From assembly GCA_035550715.1 (NCBI GenBank), contig DASZOP010000203.1, positions 1-12,088 of the forward strand: a stretch of DNA of 12,088 nt, in the 5' to 3' direction. Positions 1 through 6,406 of this stretch are shown here, one piece after another. Numbering within the stretch: position 1 is the first letter of the stretch; each line of letters begins with the position of its first letter. Under the pieces are notes generated by a model. The model was not told the origin of the DNA and ran no database searches. It worked only from the letters and a program-made list of their open reading frames with translations. The DNA comes from DASRVA01 sp035550715 (GTDB lineage Bacteria; Gemmatimonadota; Gemmatimonadetes; JACCXV01; JAHWKZ01). The position numbers were made by a program, and so were the translations under genes.

Positions 1-1
1 C

Positions 2-1057
2 TTCGCCCAGGCGGAGCCGTTCGTGGACCGGTTCCTCTCGCGCGGCACGTTCGACGCCGTGCGCACCTGGCAGCTCGGATTCCTGGAGCGCGAGCCCGGC
101 CGGTTCCGGGCGCGGGTGGAGGAGGGGCGGATTCGGGACGGACACGGCGATCTCCGGCTCGAGCACGTCTACTTCGAGGCGGCGGACCCCCTTGTCATCG
201 ACTGCGTCGAATTCAACGACCGACTGCGCAGCGGGGATACGGCGGGCGACGTGGCCTTCCTCGCCATGGAGCTGACGGCCCGATCTCGGGCCGACCTCGC
301 CGAGCTGTTCCTCGCGGCCTTCGCCCTGGAGTCCGACGACCACGACCTCTACGGGGTCGTCGACTTCTACGCCGGGTATCGCGCGTGGGTGCGTGGGAAG
401 GTCGCCGCCTTCCTGGCGGCCGATCCGTCCACGCCGCCGGAGAAGGCGGCCCGGAAGGCCGAAGAGGCACGGGCGTTGTTCGTCCTGGCCCGCTCCTACG
501 CGGAGGGCCGGACCGGCGCGCCACCCGTGGTTGCCGTCGGCGGGCTGATCGGGAGCGGCAAGAGCACGCTGGCGGAGGCTCTTGGTCGAGCCGCGGGGAC
601 GCCCGTCATCTCGTCGGATCGGATCCGCAAGGCGCTCGCCGGCGTCCGCGCCACCGAGCGGGCGCCGGACGGCGCCTACTCCGCGGCGTTCTCGGTGCGG
701 ACGTTCGGCGAGCTGTTCCGCCGGGCCGCGGTCGTGCTGGAGTCCGGGCGCGGCGTCGTGCTGGACGCGACGTTTCGCGGGCGGGATCTCCGGCTCCGCG
801 CCCGGGACCTGGCCCGGCGCCACGGCCGGCGGTTCCTCTTCGCCGAGACGGTCTGCGACGAACGGACCCTCCGGGAGCGGCTTCGCCGCCGCGCCGCCGC
901 GCCGTCAGTGTCCGACGCGGGGGAAGCGCTCCTCGATCGCGTCCGCTCGGAGTTTGAGCCCGTGACCGAGCTCAGTGTCGGCGAGCACGTCCGCATCGAT
1001 ACGACCGGGCCACGCGACGCGGCGATCCGGACCGTCCTCGACGCGCTGTCGTCCTGA
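2..1057 (+). CDS. Bifunctional aminoglycoside phosphotransferase-like / P-loop kinase protein, 5'-truncated
   Basis: The reading frame is open to the left edge, so the N-terminal part is missing; 351 residues are visible and the stop is TGA. The first part looks like the C-terminal lobe of an aminoglycoside-phosphotransferase (APH)-type kinase. A catalytic-loop motif HGDLRLEHV lies near nt 142-168, followed by IDCVEFND, the equivalent of the metal-binding DFG-like element. The second part is a separate P-loop domain with Walker A GGLIGSGKST (about nt 540-569) and a gluconate-kinase/zeta-toxin-like fold with a conserved ISSDRIRK segment. This two-kinase architecture is that of COG2187-type proteins, which average about 500 residues. 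The substrate is unknown in the family; drug resistance should not be assumed. The mycobacterial homologue Rv2004c belongs to the DosR dormancy regulon (recalled, not searched). The Asn expected eight positions into the APH loop is His here. The family call is firm; the activity is not. Confidence 0.85.
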   Translation, partial: FAQAEPFVDRFLSRGTFDAVRTWQLGFLEREPGRFRARVEEGRIRDGHGDLRLEHVYFEAADPLVIDCVEFNDRLRSGDTAGDVAFLAMELTARSRADLAELFLAAFALESDDHDLYGVVDFYAGYRAWVRGKVAAFLAADPSTPPEKAARKAEEARALFVLARSYAEGRTGAPPVVAVGGLIGSGKSTLAEALGRAAGTPVISSDRIRKALAGVRATERAPDGAYSAAFSVRTFGELFRRAAVVLESGRGVVLDATFRGRDLRLRARDLARRHGRRFLFAETVCDERTLRERLRRRAAAPSVSDAGEALLDRVRSEFEPVTELSVGEHVRIDTTGPRDAAIRTVLDALSS

Positions 1058-1061
1058 CGGC

Positions 1062-1094
1062 TAGCACACCCGGGCCGATGGCCCGGGTGTGCTA
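1062..1094. terminator. Perfect 15-bp hairpin between the kinase gene and the response regulator
   Basis: Bases 1062-1076 (TAGCACACCCGGGCC) and 1080-1094 are perfect inverted complements separated by the three bases GAT. The hairpin starts 4 nt after the TGA of the upstream gene and ends 24 nt before the response-regulator ATG. There is no T-run after it on the + strand, so it is not a textbook intrinsic terminator. It may stop transcription in a GC-rich host, protect a 3' end, or serve as a protein-binding palindrome. Confidence 0.55.
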
Positions 1095-1118
1095 CCGTAT
1101 CGTTCACAGGGACCGGTG

Positions 1119-2501
1119 ATGAGCGCGAAGCCCAGGGTGCTGATCGTCGACGACGAGGCGGACGTTGTCGCCAACTGGGCACGACTCCTCGGTCGGCAGG
1201 ACTATCCCTGCATCACGGCGACCGACGGGGAGCGGGCGCTGGCGCTCCTCGAGAGCGAGCGCCCCGAGATCGTCCTCACCGACCTCAAGATGCCGCGGGT
1301 CGACGGCATGCAGATCCTCGCCCACGCGCTCGACGTGGACCCCGACGCCATCGTGATCATGATCACCGGCCACGGGACCGTCGAGTCGGCCGTTGAAGCG
1401 ATGCGCGCGGGAGCGTTCGACTACCTGTTGAAGCCGCTGCCGTCCAACGACGTGCTGCGCCTCGTGGTCGAGCGCGGGGCCGAGCGCCGCCGCTTGATCG
1501 AGGAGAACCGTCGGCTGCGGGAGCCCCTGGCCCCCCGCGCGGGATTCGACCAGGTCGTCGGCAAGAGCCCGGCGATGACGGCGGTGTTCGACCTCGTCCG
1601 GAAGGCCGCGCGGTCCGGCGCCAACATCCTGATCCAGGGGGAGTCGGGAACCGGCAAGGAGCTGATCGCCCGGGCGATCCACGTGCAGAGCGCACGCGCG
1701 GGCGAGGTCTTCATTCCCGTTGACTGCGCCGCGCTTCCGGACGCGCTGCTCGAATCCGAGCTGTTCGGTCACGAGCGTGGCGCGTTCACCGGCGCGGAGC
1801 GCACCAAGCCGGGAATGATCGAGGTCGCGGACCGGGGCACGCTCTTCCTCGACGAGATCGGCGAGCTGCCCCAGTCGCTTCAGGCCAAGCTCCTCCGGGC
1901 GCTGCAGGAGCGGCAGATCCGGCGCGTCGGTGCGACGAAGTTCATGAACGTGGACGTTCGCCTCGTGTCGGCGACCAACCGCGACATCGCTGAGCTCGTC
2001 CGGAAGGGCCAGTTCCGGGACGACCTCTTCTACCGCGTCAACGTGATCACGATCGCGCTGCCGCCACTCCGCGAGCGGACCGGCGACGTCGCCTTGCTCG
2101 CGCACCATTGTCTGCGCCGCTACGGACGAAACCGCGAGCAGCCGATCGAGGGGATCGAGCCGGAGGCGCTTCTGCGCCTCGAGACCTACGCGTGGCCGGG
2201 CAACGTCCGGGAGCTCCAGAACGTGATCGAGCGCGCTTGCGCGCTGACGGACGGGCCCATGATCCGGCTCCGGGATCTTCCCGATCACGTCCGGGGGCGA
2301 GGCCGTCCGGCGCCGGCGATCCCGGGCAAGGATCTGCCGCTGGCCCAGGCCCGCGAGGCGTGGCTGCACGCCTTCGCCCAGGAATACCTGACCGATCTGC
2401 TGCGCCGCCATGGCGGGAACATCTCGCAGGCCGCGAAAACGGCTGGCGTCGACCGGAAGACGCTGCATCGCCTGCTGGCCAAGCACGGGATCACGGCCTG
2501 A
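1119..2501 (+). CDS. Sigma-54-dependent response regulator, NtrC family
   Basis: This is a complete 460-residue activator with the classic three domains. Receiver domain: about residues 5-120, acidic pocket DDE at 11-13, phospho-acceptor Asp55 in TDLKMP, Thr83 and Lys105. AAA+ domain: about 145-380, Walker A GESGTGKE at 174-181, sigma-54 contact loop GAFTGA at 221-226, Walker B LFLDEIG around 242-248, with the RxDLFYR and PLRER elements later. A Fis-type helix-turn-helix occupies roughly 415-458 (NISQAAKTAGVDRKTLHRLL). When phosphorylated, such proteins bind upstream enhancers as oligomers and remodel the sigma-54 polymerase closed complex by ATP hydrolysis. I chose ATG 1119 because the receiver begins at once and CAGGGA (1107-1112) gives a ribosome-binding site 6 nt upstream; an in-frame GTG lies immediately before it. 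No kinase gene is adjacent. The nearest is at 6407-8122, and sigma-54 promoters lie in front of hsp20 and the CBS gene. Family certain; partner and targets inferred. Confidence 0.97.
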   Translation: MSAKPRVLIVDDEADVVANWARLLGRQDYPCITATDGERALALLESERPEIVLTDLKMPRVDGMQILAHALDVDPDAIVIMITGHGTVESAVEAMRAGAFDYLLKPLPSNDVLRLVVERGAERRRLIEENRRLREPLAPRAGFDQVVGKSPAMTAVFDLVRKAARSGANILIQGESGTGKELIARAIHVQSARAGEVFIPVDCAALPDALLESELFGHERGAFTGAERTKPGMIEVADRGTLFLDEIGELPQSLQAKLLRALQERQIRRVGATKFMNVDVRLVSATNRDIAELVRKGQFRDDLFYRVNVITIALPPLRERTGDVALLAHHCLRRYGRNREQPIEGIEPEALLRLETYAWPGNVRELQNVIERACALTDGPMIRLRDLPDHVRGRGRPAPAIPGKDLPLAQAREAWLHAFAQEYLTDLLRRHGGNISQAAKTAGVDRKTLHRLLAKHGITA

Positions 2502-2512
2502 CCTGGCGCCGG

Positions 2513-2540
2513 GCGGCCCGGGCTGACGTCTCCCGGCCGC
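2513..2540. terminator. Hairpin between convergent genes (candidate bidirectional terminator)
   Basis: GCGGCCCGGG (2513-2522) pairs with CCCGGCCGC (2532-2540) with one bulged C, leaving a 9-nt loop. It lies 11 nt after the response-regulator stop and 22 nt beyond the stop of the convergent GTPase gene, so it is placed to end both transcripts. There is no T-tract on either side. Confidence 0.45.
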
Positions 2541-2562
2541 TCCAGACCTGCCGGGGCGGTGA

Positions 2563-3873
2563 TCAGAAGCCCGCCAGGATGTCGTCGAACCCCGGTCGAC
2601 CGACTTCCTCGATCTCGTAGCGAACGCGAACCACGGGCCTGCGCAGCGCAAGCGCCCGCCCAAGATCGATCGGCGTCCCCAGGAGCACGATGTCACATGG
2701 GACCGCCTCGATCGTGGCGCGCAGGTCCGCAAGCTGCTCCTCGCCGTATCCCAGGGCCGGAAGGACCGGCCCGAGCTGCGGGAAATCTTGGAACGCCTGC
2801 CGGATGCTGCCCCGGGCATACGGCCGGGGCTCGACGAGCCTCGCACCGTAGCGTCTGGCTGCGAGCTCGGCCGCGCCGGTCGGCAGGCCGCCGTGCGTCA
2901 GCGTGGGGCCGTCGTCGACCGCCAGGACTCGGCGGCCCCGCAGTTGCTCGGGCGCCTCGACCTGGATGGGGAGCCGCGTGTCGACGAGCCGGGCGCGGGG
3001 GTTCGCGGTCCGGGCCGCCGCCTTGACCGCTTCCACGCGAGCGGGGTCGGCGCTGTCCTCCTTGACCACCACCACGACGTCGGCGAGCCGAAGATTGGTC
3101 TCCCCTGGATGGAACCGGGTTTCGTGCCCAGGCCGGTGCGGATCCAGCAGGCAGATATGGAGCGAGGGGGTGAAGAAGGGGAAATCGTTGTTCCCCCCAT
3201 CCCAGACGATGACGTCGGTCTCGGTCTCCACGCCGGCGAGGATCGCGCCGTAATCGACGCCCGCCCAGACGACGGACCCCGTGACGAGGTGCGGCTCGTA
3301 CTCCTCCCGCTCCTCCAACGTGGCTGCAGCGCGGTCCAGGTCGGCGAGGGAGGCGAAGCGCTGGACGCGCTGCGCGGCGAGGTCGCCGTATGGCATCGGG
3401 TGCCGCACGATCGCGACGCGGCGTCCACGGCCGCGCAGAACCTCCACAACCCGCCGGCTCACCGCGCCCTTCCCGCAGCCGGTCCGGACCGCCGTGACCG
3501 CGACGACGGGTCGAGTGGCGCGCAGCATGGTCCGCCGCGGCCCCAGCAGGGCGAAGTCGGCGCCGGCCGCCAGCGCACGGCTCGCGAGGTGCATGACCTG
3601 CTCGTGACTGAGGTCGCTGTAGGCGAACACCACGACGTCGACGGAGTGAGCCCGGACGAGCCTCTCGAGGGCCTCCTCGGGCTCGATCGGGATCCCGGCC
3701 GGATAGCGCGGGCCGGCCAGCTCGGGAGGATAGCGACGGCCCACGATGCCCGGGATCTGGGCGCCAGTGAACGCCACGACCTCGGTTGCCGGGTCGTCCC
3801 GGTAGACCACGTTGAAGTTGTGGAAGTCCCGACCCGCGGCTCCGAGGATGAGGACGCGGGAGAGAGACGGCAC
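2563..3873 (-). CDS. Cyclic 2,3-diphosphoglycerate synthetase-like GTPase
   Basis: The protein has 436 residues. The N-terminus (VLILGAAGRDFHNFNVVYRD, residues 7-26) is a Rossmann-like dinucleotide-type start. A P-loop variant, TGCGKGAVSRRV, sits at 131-142 in the middle of the protein, and WDGGNNDFPFF at 224-234 is strongly characteristic of the family. This arrangement matches the archaeal cyclic 2,3-diphosphoglycerate synthetase family (Methanothermus CpgS, about 460 aa) and its uncharacterised bacterial relatives. The archaeal enzyme closes 2,3-diphosphoglycerate into a cyclic anhydride using ATP. Whether bacterial members do so is not established, and the nucleotide is not known. The GTG start at 3873 is used because the Rossmann strand follows within six residues and the gene lies only 12 bp after the upstream stop, indicating an operon with the eRF1-like gene. 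PEP synthase elsewhere in the window makes a phosphoglycerate-related role plausible. Family likely; reaction unproven. Confidence 0.85.
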   Translation of the reverse strand: MPSLSRVLILGAAGRDFHNFNVVYRDDPATEVVAFTGAQIPGIVGRRYPPELAGPRYPAGIPIEPEEALERLVRAHSVDVVVFAYSDLSHEQVMHLASRALAAGADFALLGPRRTMLRATRPVVAVTAVRTGCGKGAVSRRVVEVLRGRGRRVAIVRHPMPYGDLAAQRVQRFASLADLDRAAATLEEREEYEPHLVTGSVVWAGVDYGAILAGVETETDVIVWDGGNNDFPFFTPSLHICLLDPHRPGHETRFHPGETNLRLADVVVVVKEDSADPARVEAVKAAARTANPRARLVDTRLPIQVEAPEQLRGRRVLAVDDGPTLTHGGLPTGAAELAARRYGARLVEPRPYARGSIRQAFQDFPQLGPVLPALGYGEEQLADLRATIEAVPCDIVLLGTPIDLGRALALRRPVVRVRYEIEEVGRPGFDDILAGF

Positions 3874-3885
3874 GAGCGCGGCCGC

Positions 3886-5013
3886 TCAGAGGGCGAATCG
3901 CAGGCGGGCTGCGACACCGCCGATCGCGGCCAGCGCGGCGTGAGCGTCAACGGTCGTCACGGCTCCGCCTGCCGCGATCGTGCGGGTGACCATCACCTCC
4001 CCCAGCTCGACGCCGGTGGTGCCCTGCTGACACACACGGCACGTCGCCGCGTCGCCCGGCTGGAGCCCGGCGCATGCCGTGCAAGCCCGCCCGCGCTCCT
4101 GGAAGTCACGGAGCAGGTAGAGCCGGTCCACCGCCCCGAGCCGCACAGCCTCCAGGACCCCCTCGAGGCTCGCCGTGGCATGTCCGCCCTTGGCCGCCTC
4201 GGTCAGGACGCCGTCGACGGCCGCCTCGGTCTCCTGGGCGGCGGCGCGCCTGATCACGTCGGTGGCCCGGGCCACGAGCTCACTCGCCGGCTCATGGCGC
4301 TGTCCCGACACGATCCCCGCCACCCGTGCGGCCACGCTCGATGGGAGGGCCCGCCGGAGGGCGCTGGCGTTGCCCGGCCCCCCGGCGATGACGATCCGCT
4401 CGAGGCCATGCTCCTCGACGAGCCGACCAAGCGCCTCTGACACCGCCTCGAGATGCTGTCCGCGGCGCTCCTCGATGTGACGCTGGTAGCGGGACTGAGC
4501 GAGCTGTGCCCAGGCGCCCCGCCGGTGATGGCCCGGGACCTCGCTGTCGAGGCGGACCTCCTCGCCGGCTCCGGCGGCGAGGACGGGGATCAGCCGCGCG
4601 CTCTCCGCGTCGACGAACACGACCAGCGTGGGCGGCGTCTCTGCCGCCGCGGCGGCGAGGGGCCGCAGGAAGGGGCTCCCCGCAACGACGAAGGCGTTCT
4701 CCAGGGGAACCCGGACCGGCACCACCTCTCTCAGGTCCGGCGTGGGGCCAGCGAACAGCGCCACCCCGTGCGCCGCAGCGTGGTCCGCCTGCGCGATGAG
4801 CGCCTCTGCCTCGGTCTGGATCCAGTCGAGGGCGCTGCCCAAGCCCTCCGCCAGGCTCCCCTGGCGGGCGCGGCGGAGCTCGCCCTTCAGGAAGAGCCGG
4901 GTGCGCTCGCGCTGGTGCTCGTCGGTCCATCGGGTGTTGAGATAAACGCTCACGACCGGCCCCGTGGACTCCGTCGGCTTGGACAGTCGGGCGATCTGGT
5001 CGGCAAGTGTCAT
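3886..5013 (-). CDS. Bacterial archaeo-eukaryotic release factor-like protein (baeRF / Vms1-type)
   Basis: This 375-residue protein has the length and layout of bacterial eRF1-like (baeRF) proteins. An N-terminal domain (about 1-120) opens with VVSVYLNTR. A middle domain (about 128-260) corresponds to eRF1 domain 2. A C-terminal pelota/L7Ae-like domain follows from about 265 (LEGVLEAVRLGAVDRLYL) and carries a probable zinc ribbon, with Cys311, Cys314, Cys325 and Cys328. The catalytic-loop region reads HRRGAWAQLAQSRYQRHIEE around 163-182. Its surroundings align with the eRF1 GGQ loop, but the GG is replaced by GA-W. Relatives act on, or are proposed to act on, stalled ribosomes and peptidyl-tRNA; the mycobacterial relative Rv2629 is in the DosR regulon (recalled). 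The ATG at 5013 has a modest GAGGG about 10 nt upstream. The gene is first in an operon with the GTPase. Family good; whether it still hydrolyses peptidyl-tRNA is open. Confidence 0.85.
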   Translation of the reverse strand: MTLADQIARLSKPTESTGPVVSVYLNTRWTDEHQRERTRLFLKGELRRARQGSLAEGLGSALDWIQTEAEALIAQADHAAAHGVALFAGPTPDLREVVPVRVPLENAFVVAGSPFLRPLAAAAAETPPTLVVFVDAESARLIPVLAAGAGEEVRLDSEVPGHHRRGAWAQLAQSRYQRHIEERRGQHLEAVSEALGRLVEEHGLERIVIAGGPGNASALRRALPSSVAARVAGIVSGQRHEPASELVARATDVIRRAAAQETEAAVDGVLTEAAKGGHATASLEGVLEAVRLGAVDRLYLLRDFQERGRACTACAGLQPGDAATCRVCQQGTTGVELGEVMVTRTIAAGGAVTTVDAHAALAAIGGVAARLRFAL

Positions 5014-5175
5014 GGTATGGGTGCCCTCGGACGCCTATCGGCCGGCGAAGCGGACAGGCGCAACAGGCCCTCGCTTGGCGGCGCAGCGGAATGGCGGCAT
5101 GACTCGATTGGAGAGGTCCGGCCGCGCATGAAGTGAAGGAGCGGACCCCGTAATCGCCGGGTCACGCCGCCACGC

Positions 5176-5198
5176 CGTCACCACTGCCGTGGTCGACG
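5176..5198 (-). terminator. Hairpin just after hsp20
   Basis: CGTCACCAC (5176-5184) pairs with GTGGT-c-GACG (5189-5198) with one bulged base and a 4-nt loop. On the minus strand it begins 1 nt past the hsp20 stop codon. No T-run follows, so the terminator role is a positional inference. The rest of the gap up to the eRF1-like start at 5013 shows no further gene and no promoter that I can defend. Confidence 0.35.
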
Positions 5199-5199
5199 T

Positions 5200-5637
5200 C
5201 TACTCCGCCTTGATCGGAATGGTGGTGCCCTTCGCGGCGGGCGCCTTCGGCAAGGTCACCGTGAGAAGACCGTTCTTGAACGTGGCCGTGACCTTCGAGC
5301 CATCGACCGTCGCCGGGAGCCGCACCGTCCGCACGAAAGCGCCGTACGAGCGCTCCGAGCGGTAGTAGTGCTCCTCCTTCTCTTCCTTCTCCTGCTTCTT
5401 CTCGCCCTTCAGGGTCAGGAACTGGTCGTGGAGGGAGAGCTGAATGTCCTTGGACTCCATCCCCGGGATCTCGGCCTTCACCATCACCGCGTCCTTCGTC
5501 TCGGAGACGTCCAGGGCCGGCGCCCACTCGCCCATCGATGGAAGCTGGCGGAAGTCCTCCTCCCAGAACCGATCGAACAGCCGATCCATCTCCTTCTTCA
5601 CCGTCGAAAGCCCCGTCCAGGGTGTCAGTGCTCGCAT
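5200..5637 (-). CDS. Hsp20 / alpha-crystallin family small heat-shock protein
   Basis: The protein is 145 residues, normal for a bacterial class A small heat-shock protein and close to mycobacterial HspX (144). The N-terminus WTGLSTVKKEMDRLFDRFWE is the usual amphipathic arm. The alpha-crystallin domain runs from about 38 to 132 (PALDVSETKD, KAEIPGMESKDIQ, ERSYGAFVRTVRLP), with the signature ATFKNGLLTVTLPK at 118-131. The C-terminal IPI (140-142) is the I-x-I anchor used for oligomer assembly. A charged, Lys/Glu-rich loop spans 78-90. Such proteins hold unfolding proteins in the cytoplasm without using ATP. ATG 5637 has a very strong ribosome-binding site. The gene is monocistronic, divergent from the GNAT gene, and has a canonical sigma-54 promoter with an upstream palindrome, which is unusual because hsp20 genes are more often under sigma-32, HrcA or ROSE control. 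Confidence 0.97.
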   Translation of the reverse strand: MRALTPWTGLSTVKKEMDRLFDRFWEEDFRQLPSMGEWAPALDVSETKDAVMVKAEIPGMESKDIQLSLHDQFLTLKGEKKQEKEEKEEHYYRSERSYGAFVRTVRLPATVDGSKVTATFKNGLLTVTLPKAPAAKGTTIPIKAE

Positions 5638-5643
5638 GGTCTG

Positions 5644-5653
5644 CTCCTCCTCC
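5644..5653 (-). promoter_or_regulatory. Strong Shine-Dalgarno of hsp20
   Basis: The minus strand reads GGAGGAGGAG, ending 6 nt before ATG 5637. It is near-perfectly complementary to the 16S 3' end and fixes the start. High translation is expected once the mRNA is made. Confidence 0.85.
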
Positions 5654-5685
5654 AGGTGTGGTGTAATCGCTCACCAGGGGAACGG

Positions 5686-5702
5686 AGCAACCGGAATGCC
5701 AG
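5686..5702 (-). promoter_or_regulatory. Sigma-54 (-24/-12) promoter of hsp20
   Basis: The minus strand reads CTGGCATTCCGGTTGCT. Against the consensus yTGGCAcgrnnnTTGCw it has the GG (opposite 5699-5700) and GC (opposite 5687-5688) dinucleotides exactly 10 bases apart. It also has intact TGGCA and TTGC blocks and a permitted final T. Predicted transcription start is near 5675, giving a leader of about 38 nt that includes the strong ribosome-binding site. An NtrC-type activator is encoded at 1119-2501. Confidence 0.8.
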
Positions 5703-5751
5703 GAGGAAAGGTCTTGCCGGATCGGCGTTTGGCCGCCGGCCTCGTGCGCTG

Positions 5752-5791
5752 ATGGGGCAGCAACGGGCCAGCTGGGGCGCGACTGCCCCAT
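5752..5791. promoter_or_regulatory. 40-bp nested palindrome: candidate enhancer (UAS) of hsp20
   Basis: ATGGGGCAG (5752-5760) is exactly mirrored by CTGCCCCAT (5783-5791). The centre, 5771.5, is also the centre of a perfect inner palindrome CCAGCTGG (5768-5775). Overall 15 of 20 base pairs are symmetric. The centre is 84 nt upstream of the hsp20 -12 element, about -96 from the predicted start, the usual place for an NtrC-type enhancer. It contains three TGGGGC half-sites (5753-5758 and 5773-5778 forward, 5785-5790 reverse). The right end covers the GNAT start codon, so occupancy could also repress that gene. Which protein binds is inferred. Confidence 0.65.
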
Positions 5792-6341
5792 GAAGACGGT
5801 CACCCTCGCGGACGGCGCGCGGGTCACGCTGCGTCCGATCCATCCAGACGACGAGTCGGCGCTGACGGCTCTCTACGAGCGGCTGAGCCCACAGACGGCC
5901 TACCAGCGTTTCTTCACGGTCATGCGGCGGCTGCCGCCGGACTGGGCACACATTCTCACGAACGTGGACTACGACCGGCGGATGGCGATCGTCGCCCTCG
6001 GCCCGGACGGGGAGCTGATCGGGGTCGCGCGCTACACCTACGACACGCAGGCCGACGAAGCCGAGATCGCCATCGTCATCGAGGATCCGTGGCAGGGCCG
6101 GGGCATCGGGAAGCGGCTGCTCGGCGAGCTGATGGGCTACGCGGAAGGCAAGGGAATCCGCCGCTTTCGGGCGTACGTCCTCGGCGACAACCTGCGGATG
6201 CTCGAGCTCATCCGCCGCGTGACGACGGTCCTGGATCGAAGACTGGAGTCGGGAGTCGTGTCACTGCTCCTGGCCCCGCTCCGGCCGTCCCAGCGGACCG
6301 TCGGCCAGGAGGACGCCTTGCCCCCCCCGTCGGCGTCCTGA
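5790..6341 (+). CDS. GNAT-family N-acetyltransferase
   Basis: This 183-residue single-domain protein transfers an acetyl group from acetyl-CoA to an amine. It opens with VTLADGARVTLRPIHPDD, the usual first strand of the RimI-like/Pat-type GNAT fold. Next come SPQTAYQRFFTVMRRLPP (33-50) and the acceptor-site beta strands AIVALGPDGELIGVARY (66-82) and AEIAIVIED (91-99). The acetyl-CoA pyrophosphate loop QGRGIGKRLLGEL spans 102-114. The opening and the YxRFF segment resemble the acetyltransferase domain of Pat protein-lysine acetyltransferases, which regulate acetyl-CoA synthetase, but without the large CoA-ligase-like or cNMP-binding domain. A protein substrate is therefore plausible but not shown. 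The Pro/Ser-rich tail (171-183) looks disordered. No convincing ribosome-binding site precedes ATG 5790, because the start codon is the last arm of a palindrome. Divergent from hsp20. Confidence 0.9.
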   Translation: MKTVTLADGARVTLRPIHPDDESALTALYERLSPQTAYQRFFTVMRRLPPDWAHILTNVDYDRRMAIVALGPDGELIGVARYTYDTQADEAEIAIVIEDPWQGRGIGKRLLGELMGYAEGKGIRRFRAYVLGDNLRMLELIRRVTTVLDRRLESGVVSLLLAPLRPSQRTVGQEDALPPPSAS

Positions 6342-6366
6342 CGCGGGTCCGGGGCTCCAGCCAGGA

Positions 6367-6399
6367 CCTCCCTTCCCCGTCCGGTCCGCGGAAGGGAGG
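6367..6399. terminator. Hairpin between convergent GNAT and kinase genes
   Basis: CCTCCCTTCC (6367-6376) and GGAAGGGAGG (6390-6399) form a perfect 10-bp stem with a 13-nt loop. It lies 25 nt after the GNAT stop and 7 nt beyond the stop of the convergent kinase gene. No clear T-tract, so a GC-rich bidirectional terminator is the best reading. Confidence 0.55.
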
Positions 6400-6406
6400 G
6401 GGCCCC

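Noticed and set aside
1104..2846. 580-residue antisense open frame over the response regulator.
   Set aside because: Arg/Asp-rich mirror of a GC-rich coding sequence with no recognisable domain; the opposite strand encodes an unmistakable NtrC protein.
2788..4440. 550-residue open frame antisense to the GTPase and eRF1-like genes.
   Set aside because: No family resemblance; it spans two real genes on the other strand and is a codon-bias shadow.
5014..5175. Possible sigma-54 promoter for the eRF1-like/GTPase operon (TTGC near 5059-5063).
   Set aside because: No GG at the required N10 distance and a poor -24 block; no TGGGGC palindrome nearby.
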